Assembly: GCA_917880885.1 (NCBI GenBank)
Contig: OU862913.1
Coordinates: 7,936,001 to 8,000,000, forward strand
Reading direction: 5' to 3'
Length of the DNA: 64,000 nt
Origin: Limnephilus marmoratus
Taxonomy: Eukaryota; Arthropoda; Insecta; Trichoptera; Limnephilidae
Shown: piece by piece, positions 1 to 10,943 of the stretch
How positions within the stretch are numbered: position 1 is the first letter of the stretch
Layout: every line of letters begins with the position of its first letter
Notes under the pieces: generated by a model
Databases searched by the model: none
What the model was told of the DNA's origin: nothing
The model's input: only the letters and a program-made list of their open reading frames with translations
Position numbers and translations under genes: made by a program

Positions 1-439
1 ATTTAATTTAACCCGTCTAATCGCAGGAGACGCAAATTGTCCCACACAATTAATTTTAAAATAAATTTGTGATTGCGATAAAAAGTTAAGATACAGTTTT
101 ATTACATTTTTTTAAGAAAATAAATCTGTATTTTAAATTTTTAGGTTTATTTTATTTTAGGTACTTTAATTCGAATATTCGGAGACCTCTACTTTTGAGC
201 CAATTCACATTTCCAATGCCAAAATTTTTATATTTATAAACAATAATGTGTTAATAAGCAAATAAGCACGTCGGAAAAATTACTTTATCTAGATTTTAGA
301 ACAATTTTTTTTTTTGCAAAAGAATAAAAAAAGCAAAAAAAGAACATTTAAAATGCATGGGAAGAACCGGAAATTTTGTGCGCAAACAGTGAGAGGCAAA
401 AGTTTAAAGATATTTGGTTCTAATTATTCGAAGGGTTAA

Positions 440-1010
440 ACCAGTTTTCAGAATGTAAAATTCCATTTGAGGATTCATCTGCTGTCACAATTCAAACTAA
501 ATCATTATCTTTTTCGAAGTTCAGTTATAAAATTCTAGTTGCAGACTCTGTATGTGCTGCCAGAATCAAAGAAAAACCATATTCATGTTCTGAGTGTACT
601 TTTAATTCGCCGCATATAGACTTAATTCAACCCAATTTTGTGTTGAGAATGTGGATTCATCTGTTGACACATTTCGATGGAAAACATCCTCTTATTAAGT
701 TATAATATTCTATTTGCAGACTATGTATGTGCTGCCAGAATCAAAGAAAAACCATTTTCATGTTCCGAGTGTAGTTTTAATTCGCAAGGTAGAGATTTAA
801 TTTTAACCAATACAGAATGTCAAATACCAGTTGGATTCATCTGCTGACACATTTCGAAAGAAAACTTTCTGTACTTCGATGTGCAGTTATAAAATTTCAG
901 TTGCAGATTAATTATTTAATGCCAGAATCAAAGAAAAACTATTTTCGTGTTGTAGTTTTAATTCACCGCATACAAGCGGGTTTTGTGTTCAGCATACAAT
1001 GATACATTAA
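440..1010 (+). pseudogene. Tandem decayed C2H2 zinc-finger units
   Basis: Three related units repeat at about 175-187 bp (the shared string CAGAATCAAAGAAAAAC starts near 561, 736 and 923). Read in one frame, the first two encode a finger start of the form KEKPYSCSEC followed by a loop with FNSP, but the second half of each finger is degenerate and frames are lost between units. Each unit is preceded by a TTGCAG string like a splice acceptor. The linker KEKP resembles the TKEKPF linkers of the finger pseudogene near 32 kb. I read this as a dead tandem duplication of a finger-coding exon. No complete finger (two Cys plus two His) survives. Confidence 0.5.
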
Positions 1011-1084
1011 ATAACGAGTTGCAGATGCATCGTGCATCAAGTGAAGCTTCACATTTGAGTTACATGATGCTGTAAAATTTCAAT

Positions 1085-1560
1085 CAATCAACTAAGGAGT
1101 AGAATTTATAAACATTATTTTCGTTGAAAGAATACTCATCAAATGTGATTATTAAAAAAACATCCAGCTCGTATATAAATAGGTCGTAATAAAAAAAACA
1201 GGATTTCCATATACAACCCCCCCTCCCCCGCCGCTTTCAGTACCCTAATAAGGGGGCGGCGAAATTTTCCTCCGCCCCGATGTTCTGAATTCTATTACAG
1301 ATATACAATTCTCGATTTCTGAGAGCAGTTATATATAAATTTGTAGTAGAATTTATAAGCATGATTTTATTGAAAGAGTACTCGGCACATAAGGTTATAA
1401 AAATCAGCATAAAAAAATAGGATACTTACTCCTTCCCCCCCCCCCCCCTCCACCCGGTCAGCGCTTGAAAATCTGCGGAAGTAGCACCTGTAGAAGTTAG
1501 GGAGGGGGGGGGGTGGGAATTTTCCTCGGGTTTTCGGGTGGCCGAAACGCACGCTACGCC
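1085..1560. repeat. Duplicated block with poly-C/poly-G tracts
   Basis: The stretch around 1095-1260 (AGAATTTATAAACATTATTTT, then a poly-C tract and a GGGGGCGGCG string) recurs in diverged form at about 1345-1560, again followed by a C-run (about 1434-1449) and a G-run (about 1503-1512). This is a local tandem duplication of an unidentified repeat containing homopolymer tracts. No coding support. Confidence 0.4.
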
Positions 1561-2560
1561 ACTGCTTAGGGGGCGCCGTAGAAATTTCGCATCAAGTCCT
1601 CGGGATTCAGTTCCTAGGAGCGCTACTAAGAATAATTTCGATTCTAATCCTGTCAATGCTGTTTCGGACCCTACTTATATTGAAAGGGTTATGGAAGCTG
1701 ATTGTTCTTCAGATGAAGACTCCAACATTCCCGATTAATCACCAGAAGTTACTCCTTCTCCTAGAGCGATGGACTGTAAATGGCGGACACGGAAGCATCA
1801 TCGTAGGGAAAAACATCCTTGTGGAAATTTGAAAATAAAATAAAAAAACAGACTTCTGAGACCAGAATAGCTAGTTATATTCAGATGAATGTTTTTTAAA
1901 ACATATTCTTAAGGATATTCTGTGATTCAAGACGTCAATTTTTTGACTGAGACTGAGCTGATTGCGGCTCGCGCTGACTTTTATACTTTGCCGGCCGGGC
2001 AAGTAGTTACTCTCACGGTAGGTATTGCTGTGAATTCACGCAATGGTAAGATATCGCTCGAACTTTCTGCGGGCGTTTGTACGGTACAGCCGTACGTTCT
2101 AGGCCTTCCGCGTAAGTGGCGGAATTATTATTCCACGGTGGGTAGACATGTGCCAGCGTGCGCGCGGTACCTGGCTGTAGATATTTCGTAGATGTGTTTC
2201 TAGTGCGTTCGGCCAGAGTCCAGTGGCGGAGCAATTAATTCGGCACAATTGGCCGCCACAAATGAAATTCAATCAAATATCTCAATAATATTCCTAATTA
2301 TTTTCAAATGTTTGGCAAATTTTTGTTGTGTGGTAAGTGGTTGGAGATGTTTAGTACCCCAAAAGTAATTATGGTTGATAAAAATACAGATTTTATTTTC
2401 AATTATTTAAAATATTATAAATATTCTGTACAAATTTAATATTATGGTTTCAATAAATAATACCCTTCAAAACGTTCCGAAAAATTCCGGTTAATTTCGT
2501 GAAATCGTATTTCCGTGTTAGATTTCTTTTAAATATTATTTTCATCAACATTAATAAAGA
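1560..2560. other. No recognisable gene
   Basis: Short open frames at 1538-1738 and 1922-2191 give no family I recognise. The segment 1960-2240 is more GC-rich than its surroundings, which suggests a fragment of a mobile element, but no termini were found. Confidence 0.3.
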
Positions 2561-3860
2561 ACTGTCGGCAGCCATCTTTAATTTTAAATATCATTTTCTA
2601 CGATTTTCACTTATCTATGGAAATGTCATTACACCTGTCACCACGTCAGTACGAAAACGAACGTAATGCGTCTAGCATCGATGCACAATACGATTTTTGC
2701 TCCGCTTTGTATTAATTGAATAATATTTGTGTTCAATTTCTGCAGTTTTGGGTAACTTCTGTGACCATCATAATTCTACTCCGAAGTAAATGACATTATT
2801 ATTGCACTTCGAGTGACGTTTCTTCAACACATTGGAATTGACCGCCGCGCTTCATATACGTAAGTAGGGTAATGTCTCATTGACTAAAAACAAATATCGG
2901 GTTCAAAGGTTTCAACGTGAACCTTCTTTCAACAAATTTTAACTATTTTTTTCAAAAAATATTTTGTCGTTCAATGAAAGTCGATCAACTAAAGTTGAAA
3001 CGTCTGATCCTGCTATGAACCCCTCTTATATTAAGCAAACCGACATCAAGCTTAACACGCGACATATGAGAATACATGGGGTTGTTTATTTTAGATTTAC
3101 GGCCGCTGTCGAAAATATCAACCAAGCGATTATTAACTTTATTAAATATTTACCTATAGTATCAATTATAATACTAAGAGTACTTTCCACTCAGATGACA
3201 GTAAAGTCAACTGAATCGGCCCTATCAAACTAAACTATAGAAAGTTTGAGAGTTCTACACTTTGTGCTGCTACGGTTATGAAAATAAATCATTTAAGTTG
3301 GTATTGAACCGTTTCAGTATACTTTCTGCCGGACATGTTTGTAAAGTCAATATGCATTTAGTTCTCTGAGTCCTTAACTGAGTGGACTCTCTTTTGTCGT
3401 TTAATTTAAAGCGGCTGTGAGATATTCTTTTACTTCAATCGTCAACGTGACATTTTCTTTTCACGCGGTTATTTGATGCGTGTATTTATTTCCAGTTTAA
3501 AATTATAATTTTTATTTCGATCAATTGAAAGACTCGTATAAGCGGAACATTTTTATAATTTTTATATTTATATGTAATAACATGAGAATGGTGGTAAAAA
3601 CATTACTTTTATTCACCTTGATATTTGACGCTCGAGTTTTAACAACCGTCTATGATTTTTAAATTTATTTAGAGTTGTCCAGATCATTTCCGAGGTTTTG
3701 AATGGCTTTGAAACCTTGAATGTTTTAGATGTCTTAAAGCTCTATTATAACCACTCTTAAATAGGATGATGGATCAAGGTTCTGTTGCAGGTCTTATTTA
3801 TTTTGAGCTGGGATCAATTTACAATATTTATTTTTAACCGGAACGCTATCACAGACGGCC
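2560..3860 (+). promoter_or_regulatory. Duplicated 5' flank of zinc-finger copy A
   Basis: This region precedes exon 1 of copy A. It is clearly related to the minus-strand flank of copy C (about 26490-27720), and in part to those of copies B (about 20500-20850) and E (about 61600-62060). Shared landmarks include GACGTTTCTTCAACACATTGG near 2817 and a CCGCGCTTCATATA-like string near 2843. Similarity over more than 1 kb upstream shows that whole gene units, probably with promoter and 5' UTR, were copied. No TATA box or transcription start can be fixed from sequence alone. Confidence 0.45.
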
Positions 3861-4014
3861 ATGCATCTTCCCAACCCAGAGAGTGTTTGCATCAAGGTGG
3901 AACCAGGGTCCCAAGAAGAGGGTGGAGGTGAAATGCCCTATACGGATATAGATTTCTACCTCCCGGATGTGAAGAAGGAATATTTTAAGTATGCGGAGAG
4001 TACTCCGGCAGTCA
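3861..4014 (+). CDS. Copy A exon 1 (acidic module 1)
   Basis: 154 nt from ATG to the donor at 4015, phase 1. The same length and junction occur in copies C and E. Motifs are LPNPESV, IKVEPG, EMPYTDID and DVKKE. It is open and undamaged. Confidence 0.7.
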
Positions 4015-4154
4015 GTAAGTTGTTTTGCAAAATGATGATTTCGGATGTTCGGAATTAATGTTCGTTTTGCAATGTTTTTCTCATACAGACATTTTGTAGT
4101 AGTTCAAAAAGTCTTTTATTGCATTTCGTTTGTTATTTACTTAAAAATGTAATT

Positions 4155-4515
4155 TTTACTTTAGCTCCACACAGCAGACCCTGACGAAAAATTTCTCCTC
4201 AGGACCTATGTCATAATATATGTCCCGTGTGGAGGGTCTTTTTAGGAAAAGCATGAGAGTATTGCTTTTTTTTCGTTTTCTCCTTCCTAGGAAAGAAAAA
4301 GGGCGTGAGGTGTGGGTGGGAATCCGGGTTCAGTGGGTCCAGTTCTTCTGCCGCCAAAACCTAGACAAACCTTACCCTAAAACCCCGGGCACCCCTGCTT
4401 AGTCAACAAACGTGGCGAATCACTTAGGATGACCTATTGCCGAGGTATTGGTTATCCAATAAATGGTTCCCGGTATCTAATAAGCGGTACCCATTCCTAC
4501 CTCCCAAACTAAAAA
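4155..4515 (+). repeat. Dispersed intron-1 repeat, copy 1
   Basis: The block starts near AGCTCCACACAGCAGACCC, contains GTGTGGAGGGTCTT, and ends with a GGTTATCCAATAAATGG / CGGTACCCAT segment. Related copies are at 17757-18210, 25905-26180, 30245-30340, 47895-48310, 48505-48970 and 51383-51815. The first part can fold (CTCCACACAG against CTGTGTGGAG in better copies). I do not recognise the family. Confidence 0.6.
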
Positions 4516-4655
4516 AAAGTATGATGTAATTCAATTTTTTTAAATTAATATATCTCCTCAAAGTACAATCTTGGGGAAGGACGATCGTAATTTAGAATGT
4601 TAAACACTGTTCTTCTCGGCATATCAATGTAGGTATTGTATTGTTGTTTGTACAG

Positions 4656-4808
4656 GTAGCAGTAATGTGGAGACTGTTCCCATCAAGGCAGAATCAGGTC
4701 CTCGTGAAGAAGTTAAAGGGGGAATTACTTATACGGAAATTGACATAGATCACCCGGATGTTAAAAAGGAATGCTCAGAGCGCTCTGAAAGAATTACCCA
4801 AACAGCAG
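4656..4808 (+). CDS. Copy A exon 2a (acidic module 2)
   Basis: 153 nt, phase 1 at both ends, flanked by CAG and GTAATT. It encodes NVETVPIKAE, EITYTE-like and DVKKECSER motifs related to exon 1. Symmetrical phases allow it to be skipped or used beside exon 2b. Confidence 0.65.
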
Positions 4809-4901
4809 GTAATTAGGATCCTTATCACGTTTTCATAACATCATTTTATTTCAAATAGTTACCTGTTTTTTATCTCACACATGACTAGAATTCTTCGAAT
4901 C

Positions 4902-6907
4902 AAATTTAATTTTTAATACCTTATATAAATTAAAAGTAAACTATGGAAGTACTTGTTGATTATATTCATTTATTCATATTAAATTCATTTGTACTTGTTT
5001 GTTATATAATCAAAATTATACATCCTACATACTATTTACCATTGTACCATTTTACTGCAAAAATATTGTCATTACGTATTGTTGACAAACTACATATTAG
5101 TTTAGCATGTTTGAATGTTAATAAATAAAAATAAAACATTTGGGAAAAATTTGAGAAATGAAAAGAAGCCAGGTTAACAAACTCTCCAACAGTATACTTA
5201 TAAACTAAGATATTTAACAAATATTTATTTATAAAACTTTGTTTTTTTTTGCAAAACCATCAGACTGTCCTCAATGTGAAAAGATACACAAAGATTTATA
5301 TGGCTCTTTGTCATTAGCGGGTATGGCATTATCGGATGGGGCAGTGCAAATGACCATATTATATTCAATTCACTTATTAAAACTAACAAAGAAAATTTTA
5401 TTGAAAGTCCCTGTAAGAACTTGCAGAACATTCATCAATCTTAACATCATGAAAAAACCGCACTCCCTTACATGTATTAGTTCAAAGCACAAGAAAAAAT
5501 AACTAATATATTAGAAATCTCAGGGTCAAAAACAGGTCCAACATGATTCAAAATTTAGAGGAAAAAGCTTCTTATACCTTGGTACTAATTTCAAAATAAC
5601 ATACCACTCTCAGTTATTTATTTCATCTGCCTTAATTATGGACACTCTTACAATATCCGAAACGTTTAATTTAACAGTGCACTTACGCACCCATACTGGC
5701 GAAAAGCCTCACTCATGTTCCAAATGTAACTACGCCTGCTCCCGCAGGTCGCAATTAACACTGCACTTACGCACCCATACTGAAGAAAAGCTTTACTCAT
5801 GTTCCCATTGCATTTACTCCTGCTTATACAAATCAGCCTTAATAAGGCATTTGCTCTCCCATTCTGAAGAAAAACCTTTTTCATGATCCTATACTGTTGA
5901 ACCGTTTTTTTAAGGAAACTGATTGAAACAATGAAAACATTGCCTAGTGGACACGTGCGTGCATGGCACTCAGAGTATATATCCCTTTCAGACCCGAGCC
6001 TAATTTACAAATATTTTTTAATTTTTTTATTTATCAATTTTCCTTGGAAAAGCTATACTCACAATTGTGAGTACTGGGTCTCAACAATTTCCAAAAAGAG
6101 ATACTGGTATAACAAAATATTCAAAGGAAGTTATCAAAAATCATTGATTATTTGCGATGAAACTTTTAGAAACAGTTGACATCTTTGATAGGCATAAGTA
6201 GACATCACATTTTAGGCATTTGGTGCGAGATCGCTTTGAACATCCCTCTAGTCTGCAACACCTTGGAGCTTTGAGAGATTCGACAATGGGCCAGTGCTCA
6301 TACCCATCGTACCTCTTGTCTTCCAATGGAATTGCAGCTGGTTGGTATCTTTTTGAAGGTGACTGTATTGTTTGGGTGCTCGTTTCAGCATCTGCACCAA
6401 ACTTTCTTTTAGGTGGCAGTCCTCCAAGCAAATACTCTCCAATCGTCAGCCTAAAATCCAGCAGGTCCAGTATATCTTTTTTTCTGTAATTATTTTCATT
6501 GCAAACTCTTCTGTACTCATTCCAGCTATTTACTATAGCTAGGTCAAACATATGCATAATTACTTTTAGTGTCCATTTCTTTGTCTTGACCCAAGTCCTG
6601 TAACATTCCAGACTTTGATCACAACTATCGACTCCACCCATTTTTTCATTGTATAGTTTTACTACAGCTGGGCACTGAACTGGTATGTTTTTTCAGTTTT
6701 ATCCCATCTTTCAACGTGAGTACTAGGCGTACTACCTACAAATGAAGATGCCATTAAAATAGATTTGTTGTCTTTCCATTTTACAATAGAAACAGCATAA
6801 TCTGATCGGCATACTTCTTTAAAATCCCCTCTCTTCATTTGTTTATCTGGGGTAAACTTGAAGCCTTTAAATCTGTTAGGCATAATGGTGCCTGTGCCAT
6901 AAAAATT
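4902..6907 (+). repeat. Left arm of 2006-bp perfect palindrome
   Basis: This arm is the reverse complement of 8938-10943. Every position p pairs with 15845 minus p, without indels, and all stretches I compared by eye were identical. Pairing starts at 4902 (AAATTT) and stops at 6907. The arm holds the intron after exon 2a of copy A, the copy A finger tail and the 3' two-thirds of a piggyBac-like pseudogene. The arms are separated by 2030 bp. Confidence 0.93.
5667..5886 (+). pseudogene. Last two fingers of copy A
   Basis: Two C2H2 fingers (CSKCNYACSRRSQLTLHLRTH and CSHCIYSCLYKSALIRHLLSH types) end with SEEKPFS and a TGA, equivalent to fingers 12-13 of copy C. The upstream boundary is a deletion joining the AACGTT end of the hammerhead-like repeat to finger DNA. 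Confidence 0.7.
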
Positions 6908-7255
6908 TTTCTCCTTGAGTTTATCAAACAAAGGCATTGTTGTGAAATAACGATCGAAGAAGACAGAGCTTTCTTCTGGCAGAGTTGAAATAAGTCGCAA
7001 AATTACTGCAGGACCTAGACCTAGGTGTTGTTGTCTTTCTCTCAAAAGATCTTTTTCTCCACTGGTAGTTTTTTTGTGCAGATGGTGGATTATCCGGTTC
7101 TTGTCTGGCTCAGAATCAGATGAGCTGCTTGCGGTTCTATTTTGTGGGGTCCATTCATCTACGTCATCATCATCGCCAAATAACTCAATGTCTGATTCAT
7201 TTCCGTTCATAAACAAGTCAACAATGGCATCTGGATCATTTATAAGATTCTCCAT
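6141..7255 (-). pseudogene. piggyBac-like transposase pseudogene
   Basis: Two adjacent minus-strand frames make a broken DDE transposase. 6662-7255 gives an acidic N-terminus, then a VFFDRYFTTMPL motif holding the second catalytic Asp, then GTGTIMPNR. 6141-6641 begins MGGVDSCDQ, the third catalytic Asp region, and ends with a Cys-rich segment (RCCRLEGCSKR, KCLKC) typical of piggyBac C-termini. The first-Asp region and most of the N-terminal half of the domain are missing: the acidic leader passes directly to GLGPAVILRL. A one-base shift separates the frames; the correct continuation (CPAVVKLYNEK) is open in the other frame. It cannot encode an active enzyme. The 3' two-thirds is repeated in the right palindrome arm with the same shift. 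Confidence 0.88.
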
Positions 7256-7344
7256 AGTCTGTAAATAAAATACAGATCATAAAAACACAGTAAAAACGAA
7301 GGCATTTTAATTATATAATACAAATATGATATTCCTTAAAATAC

Positions 7345-8060
7345 TTATAGTCTAAGATCCCTAGAACAACGACCTTCACCGAGATGTTTATTTGATGAAA
7401 CGTATATAATATTTAATTTAATATGTCAAGAGCAGGGGCAATGGAGCTAGTGGAAAAGTCAGGCAAAATTCGAGATTAATTTTTTTGTTTAGACTAATTG
7501 CCAAAAGTCGCCCAAATACGTCTCGTTCCATTTTCAATAATACTTTCTTGTTCTTGTATTTGGTACTCAAGACTTTAATCATACATTGAGAAGCAAAATT
7601 GTTAAATAAAAAACAATAATCTTACTTTTCAAAATTCGACAACCGGAATTCAGGACTGATTTTTCGCAGGCAACCCTATACCACCGTGTTTATAATGAAA
7701 TAACCTTTAATTTAATTTAATTTTAATTCAATAAGCAGACCGGTGCAAAATGCTAATATCGATTACCTGTTTATACCTGGCTACCCGAGAGTTGTGACCG
7801 GAAAAGAATAGGCAACCTATGGTTTGCATATTCTATGGGCTTCATACTTTCGATTGGTATAGAATTTGTCTAATAATCAAACCGGTGCAATGTTCAAAAA
7901 AAATAATTTTTTTAATTATTAATTAATCATACCCTGGACTAAAATTTGTTAGGCAACCCATATGCAATATATTTATTGACATATTAAATTAAATATTAAA
8001 TAAGTTTCATCAAATAAACATCTCGGTGAAGGTCGTTGTTCTAGGGATCCTATACTATTA
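7345..8060. mobile_element. MITE-like element with 85-bp inverted ends
   Basis: 7345-7429 pairs with 7976-8060 (positions sum to 15405), including CCCTAGAACAACGACC / GGTCGTTGTTCTAGGG. The enclosed 546 bp has no coding sequence but holds an approximately 141-bp internal duplication (ACCGGTGCAA at about 7739 and 7880). It lies in the spacer of the large palindrome, upstream of the transposase pseudogene. Clear target duplications were not found; GATC next to both ends may be part of the repeat. Confidence 0.6.
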
Positions 8061-8937
8061 CATTGGCAGGGTTGAGAACCAGAACTCACAAAAGTAAGTT
8101 GTAAAATTCAAATGTCTCTAATCAATACAAAATACACTTTAACTTGTAATAGCGCAACACTATCGTTTACTACACTCTTGACCAACAATAACTTCAATAA
8201 CAATTGGAAGAAGTTAAATAAAAGCAAAGATATGTGCAAAAACAGGGAGACCGACAAGACTTTGATAAACTGCCATAAAAGTGCAACAAAAGAATCCTGG
8301 TGTTGCCACCGCATAAACATTTTACCCAGTAAAGAAATATTTTTCAAGTACCTAGCCATACTCACAAACGATTGAGACCGGTCACACACCCATAGAAGCA
8401 TTGCACCGCCAGAAATTAAATGAGGAACTTACCCTCACAAAAGTGAGTACAGGGTCTGAAAGGGATATTGTTACTCTAAGGCATGGTACCCCTAGTCGGC
8501 CGATTTCCTACCAGCGACCAGATGCGACATTTTGAAATAAATACACATAATATTTATTTTACTAGTGGCATCTTTCGGATTTTATCGAAACTTTTTGAAA
8601 ACAAAATAATCTCAAAATGAATTATAGAGTCCGTTTTGTCCGCCAGATTGCTCTGATGCTGTTTTGTACTAATATTATACCTATTCCTCTTCGCGTTAAC
8701 ACTTAACCTTCAAGCAGGCGCGCGGTCATTTGTAGCGGTAGCAGTCGCGCGTAACCTTAAAGACCAATTGGACATTATTTAAGGAATAAAACAAAATAAA
8801 TGTAGGATCGTTTATTTTTAAGATGAAACAGCGATCTTAATATTATTAAAATATTTAGTAAGTAATGAAAAAGTATTTTAATTCAAATAAATTAACATTA
8901 TAATTAGAAAGTATCCCTTTCTTTGGAGAAGCCATCG
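8061..8937. other. Palindrome spacer, non-coding
   Basis: Contains two blocks related to the region 3' of the transposase: 8068-8101 resembles 9766-9789 (TTGAGA-CC-AG-ACTCACAA), and 8430-8470 carries GGGTCTGAAAGGGATAT as at about 9849-9866. These look like subterminal sequences of the same piggyBac-like family. The 330 bp between them has no recognisable product. Confidence 0.4.
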
Positions 8938-9704
8938 AATTTTTATGGCACAGGCACCATTATGCCTAACAGATTTAAAGGCTTCAAGTTTACCCCAGAT
9001 AAACAAATGAAGAGAGGGGATTTTAAAGAAGTATGCCGATCAGATTATGCTGTTTCTATTGTAAAATGGAAAGACAACAAATCTATTTTAATGGCATCTT
9101 CATTTGTAGGTAGTACGCCTAGTACTCACGTTGAAAGATGGGATAAAACTGAAAAAACATACCAGTTCAGTGCCCAGCTGTAGTAAAACTATACAATGAA
9201 AAAATGGGTGGAGTCGATAGTTGTGATCAAAGTCTGGAATGTTACAGGACTTGGGTCAAGACAAAGAAATGGACACTAAAAGTAATTATGCATATGTTTG
9301 ACCTAGCTATAGTAAATAGCTGGAATGAGTACAGAAGAGTTTGCAATGAAAATAATTACAGAAAAAAAGATATACTGGACCTGCTGGATTTTAGGCTGAC
9401 GATTGGAGAGTATTTGCTTGGAGGACTGCCACCTAAAAGAAAGTTTGGTGCAGATGCTGAAACGAGCACCCAAACAATACAGTCACCTTCAAAAAGATAC
9501 CAACCAGCTGCAATTCCATTGGAAGACAAGAGGTACGATGGGTATGAGCACTGGCCCATTGTCGAATCTCTCAAAGCTCCAAGGTGTTGCAGACTAGAGG
9601 GATGTTCAAAGCGATCTCGCACCAAATGCCTAAAATGTGATGTCTACTTATGCCTATCAAAGATGTCAACTGTTTCTAAAAGTTTCATCGCAAATAATCA
9701 ATGA
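8938..9704 (+). pseudogene. Partial piggyBac-like transposase copy
   Basis: Duplicate of the C-terminal part of the minus-strand pseudogene, with the identical frameshift between the TYQFSAQL end of the first frame (9181) and MGGVDSCDQ (9204). The acidic N-terminus is absent because the arm begins at 8938. The upstream codons (MEKPS) are chance sequence from the spacer. Confidence 0.85.
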
Positions 9705-9958
9705 TTTTTGATAACTTCCTTTGAATATTTTGTTATACCAGTATCTCTTTTTGGAAATTGTTGAGACCCAGTACTCACAATTGTGAGTATAGCTTTTCCA
9801 AGGAAAATTGATAAATAAAAAAATTAAAAAATATTTGTAAATTAGGCTCGGGTCTGAAAGGGATATATACTCTGAGTGCCATGCACGCACGTGTCCACTA
9901 GGCAATGTTTTCATTGTTTCAATCAGTTTCCTTAAAAAAACGGTTCAACAGTATAGGA

Positions 9959-10179
9959 TCATGAAAAAGGTTTTTCTTCAGAATGGGAGAGCAAATGCCT
10001 TATTAAGGCTGATTTGTATAAGCAGGAGTAAATGCAATGGGAACATGAGTAAAGCTTTTCTTCAGTATGGGTGCGTAAGTGCAGTGTTAATTGCGACCTG
10101 CGGGAGCAGGCGTAGTTACATTTGGAACATGAGTGAGGCTTTTCGCCAGTATGGGTGCGTAAGTGCACTGTTAAATTAA
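9959..10179 (-). pseudogene. Inverted copy of copy A finger tail
   Basis: Two terminal fingers and the SEEKPFS stop, identical to 5667-5886 in inverse orientation. No upstream exons are attached in this orientation. Confidence 0.75.
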
Positions 10180-10943
10180 ACGTTTCGGATATTGTAAGAG
10201 TGTCCATAATTAAGGCAGATGAAATAAATAACTGAGAGTGGTATGTTATTTTGAAATTAGTACCAAGGTATAAGAAGCTTTTTCCTCTAAATTTTGAATC
10301 ATGTTGGACCTGTTTTTGACCCTGAGATTTCTAATATATTAGTTATTTTTTCTTGTGCTTTGAACTAATACATGTAAGGGAGTGCGGTTTTTTCATGATG
10401 TTAAGATTGATGAATGTTCTGCAAGTTCTTACAGGGACTTTCAATAAAATTTTCTTTGTTAGTTTTAATAAGTGAATTGAATATAATATGGTCATTTGCA
10501 CTGCCCCATCCGATAATGCCATACCCGCTAATGACAAAGAGCCATATAAATCTTTGTGTATCTTTTCACATTGAGGACAGTCTGATGGTTTTGCAAAAAA
10601 AAACAAAGTTTTATAAATAAATATTTGTTAAATATCTTAGTTTATAAGTATACTGTTGGAGAGTTTGTTAACCTGGCTTCTTTTCATTTCTCAAATTTTT
10701 CCCAAATGTTTTATTTTTATTTATTAACATTCAAACATGCTAAACTAATATGTAGTTTGTCAACAATACGTAATGACAATATTTTTGCAGTAAAATGGTA
10801 CAATGGTAAATAGTATGTAGGATGTATAATTTTGATTATATAACAAACAAGTACAAATGAATTTAATATGAATAAATGAATATAATCAACAAGTACTTCC
10901 ATAGTTTACTTTTAATTTATATAAGGTATTAAAAATTAAATTT

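Larger units (their letters stand above)
3861..5886 (+). pseudogene. Truncated zinc-finger gene, copy A
   Basis: Exon 1 (3861-4014) starts with ATG and encodes a 51-codon acidic module with IKVEPG and DVKKE motifs. It ends in phase 1 at a good donor (A|GTAAGT). Exon 2a (4656-4808) follows TACAG and joins in frame (codon split A|GT) to a second module with IKAESG, YTEIDID and DVKKEC, ending at AG|GTAAT. Compared with copy C, exon 2b and about eleven fingers are missing. The sequence runs from the hammerhead-like repeat (about 5620-5666) straight into the last two fingers (about 5667-5886, stop TGA). The finger tail reads C-x2-C-x12-H-x3-H twice but has no splice acceptor of its own that I can find. 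A normal finger protein is therefore unlikely; a short two-module protein is conceivable. From 4902 on, the locus lies in the left arm of the large palindrome. Confidence 0.7.
8938..10943 (-). repeat. Right arm of 2006-bp perfect palindrome
   Basis: Inverted copy of 4902-6907. Its inner edge (8938) cuts the transposase gene. Its outer edge (10943) abuts, base for base, the finger exon of copy B, so copy B has lost its own 3' end here. See the left arm for content. Confidence 0.93.

Noticed and set aside
1922..2191. 89-codon GC-richer frame
   Set aside because: No recognisable domain, no splice sites and no repeat elsewhere in the window.
2964..3233. Conserved frame shared with 27140-27478
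   Set aside because: It is similar in copies A and C only because the whole 5' flank is duplicated. It is not kept open in copies B or E and has no splice link to the finger exons.
5239..5502. 87-codon frame and neighbours inside copy A intron
   Set aside because: It lies in an intron shared with copies B and C, where the frame is broken. No domain recognised.
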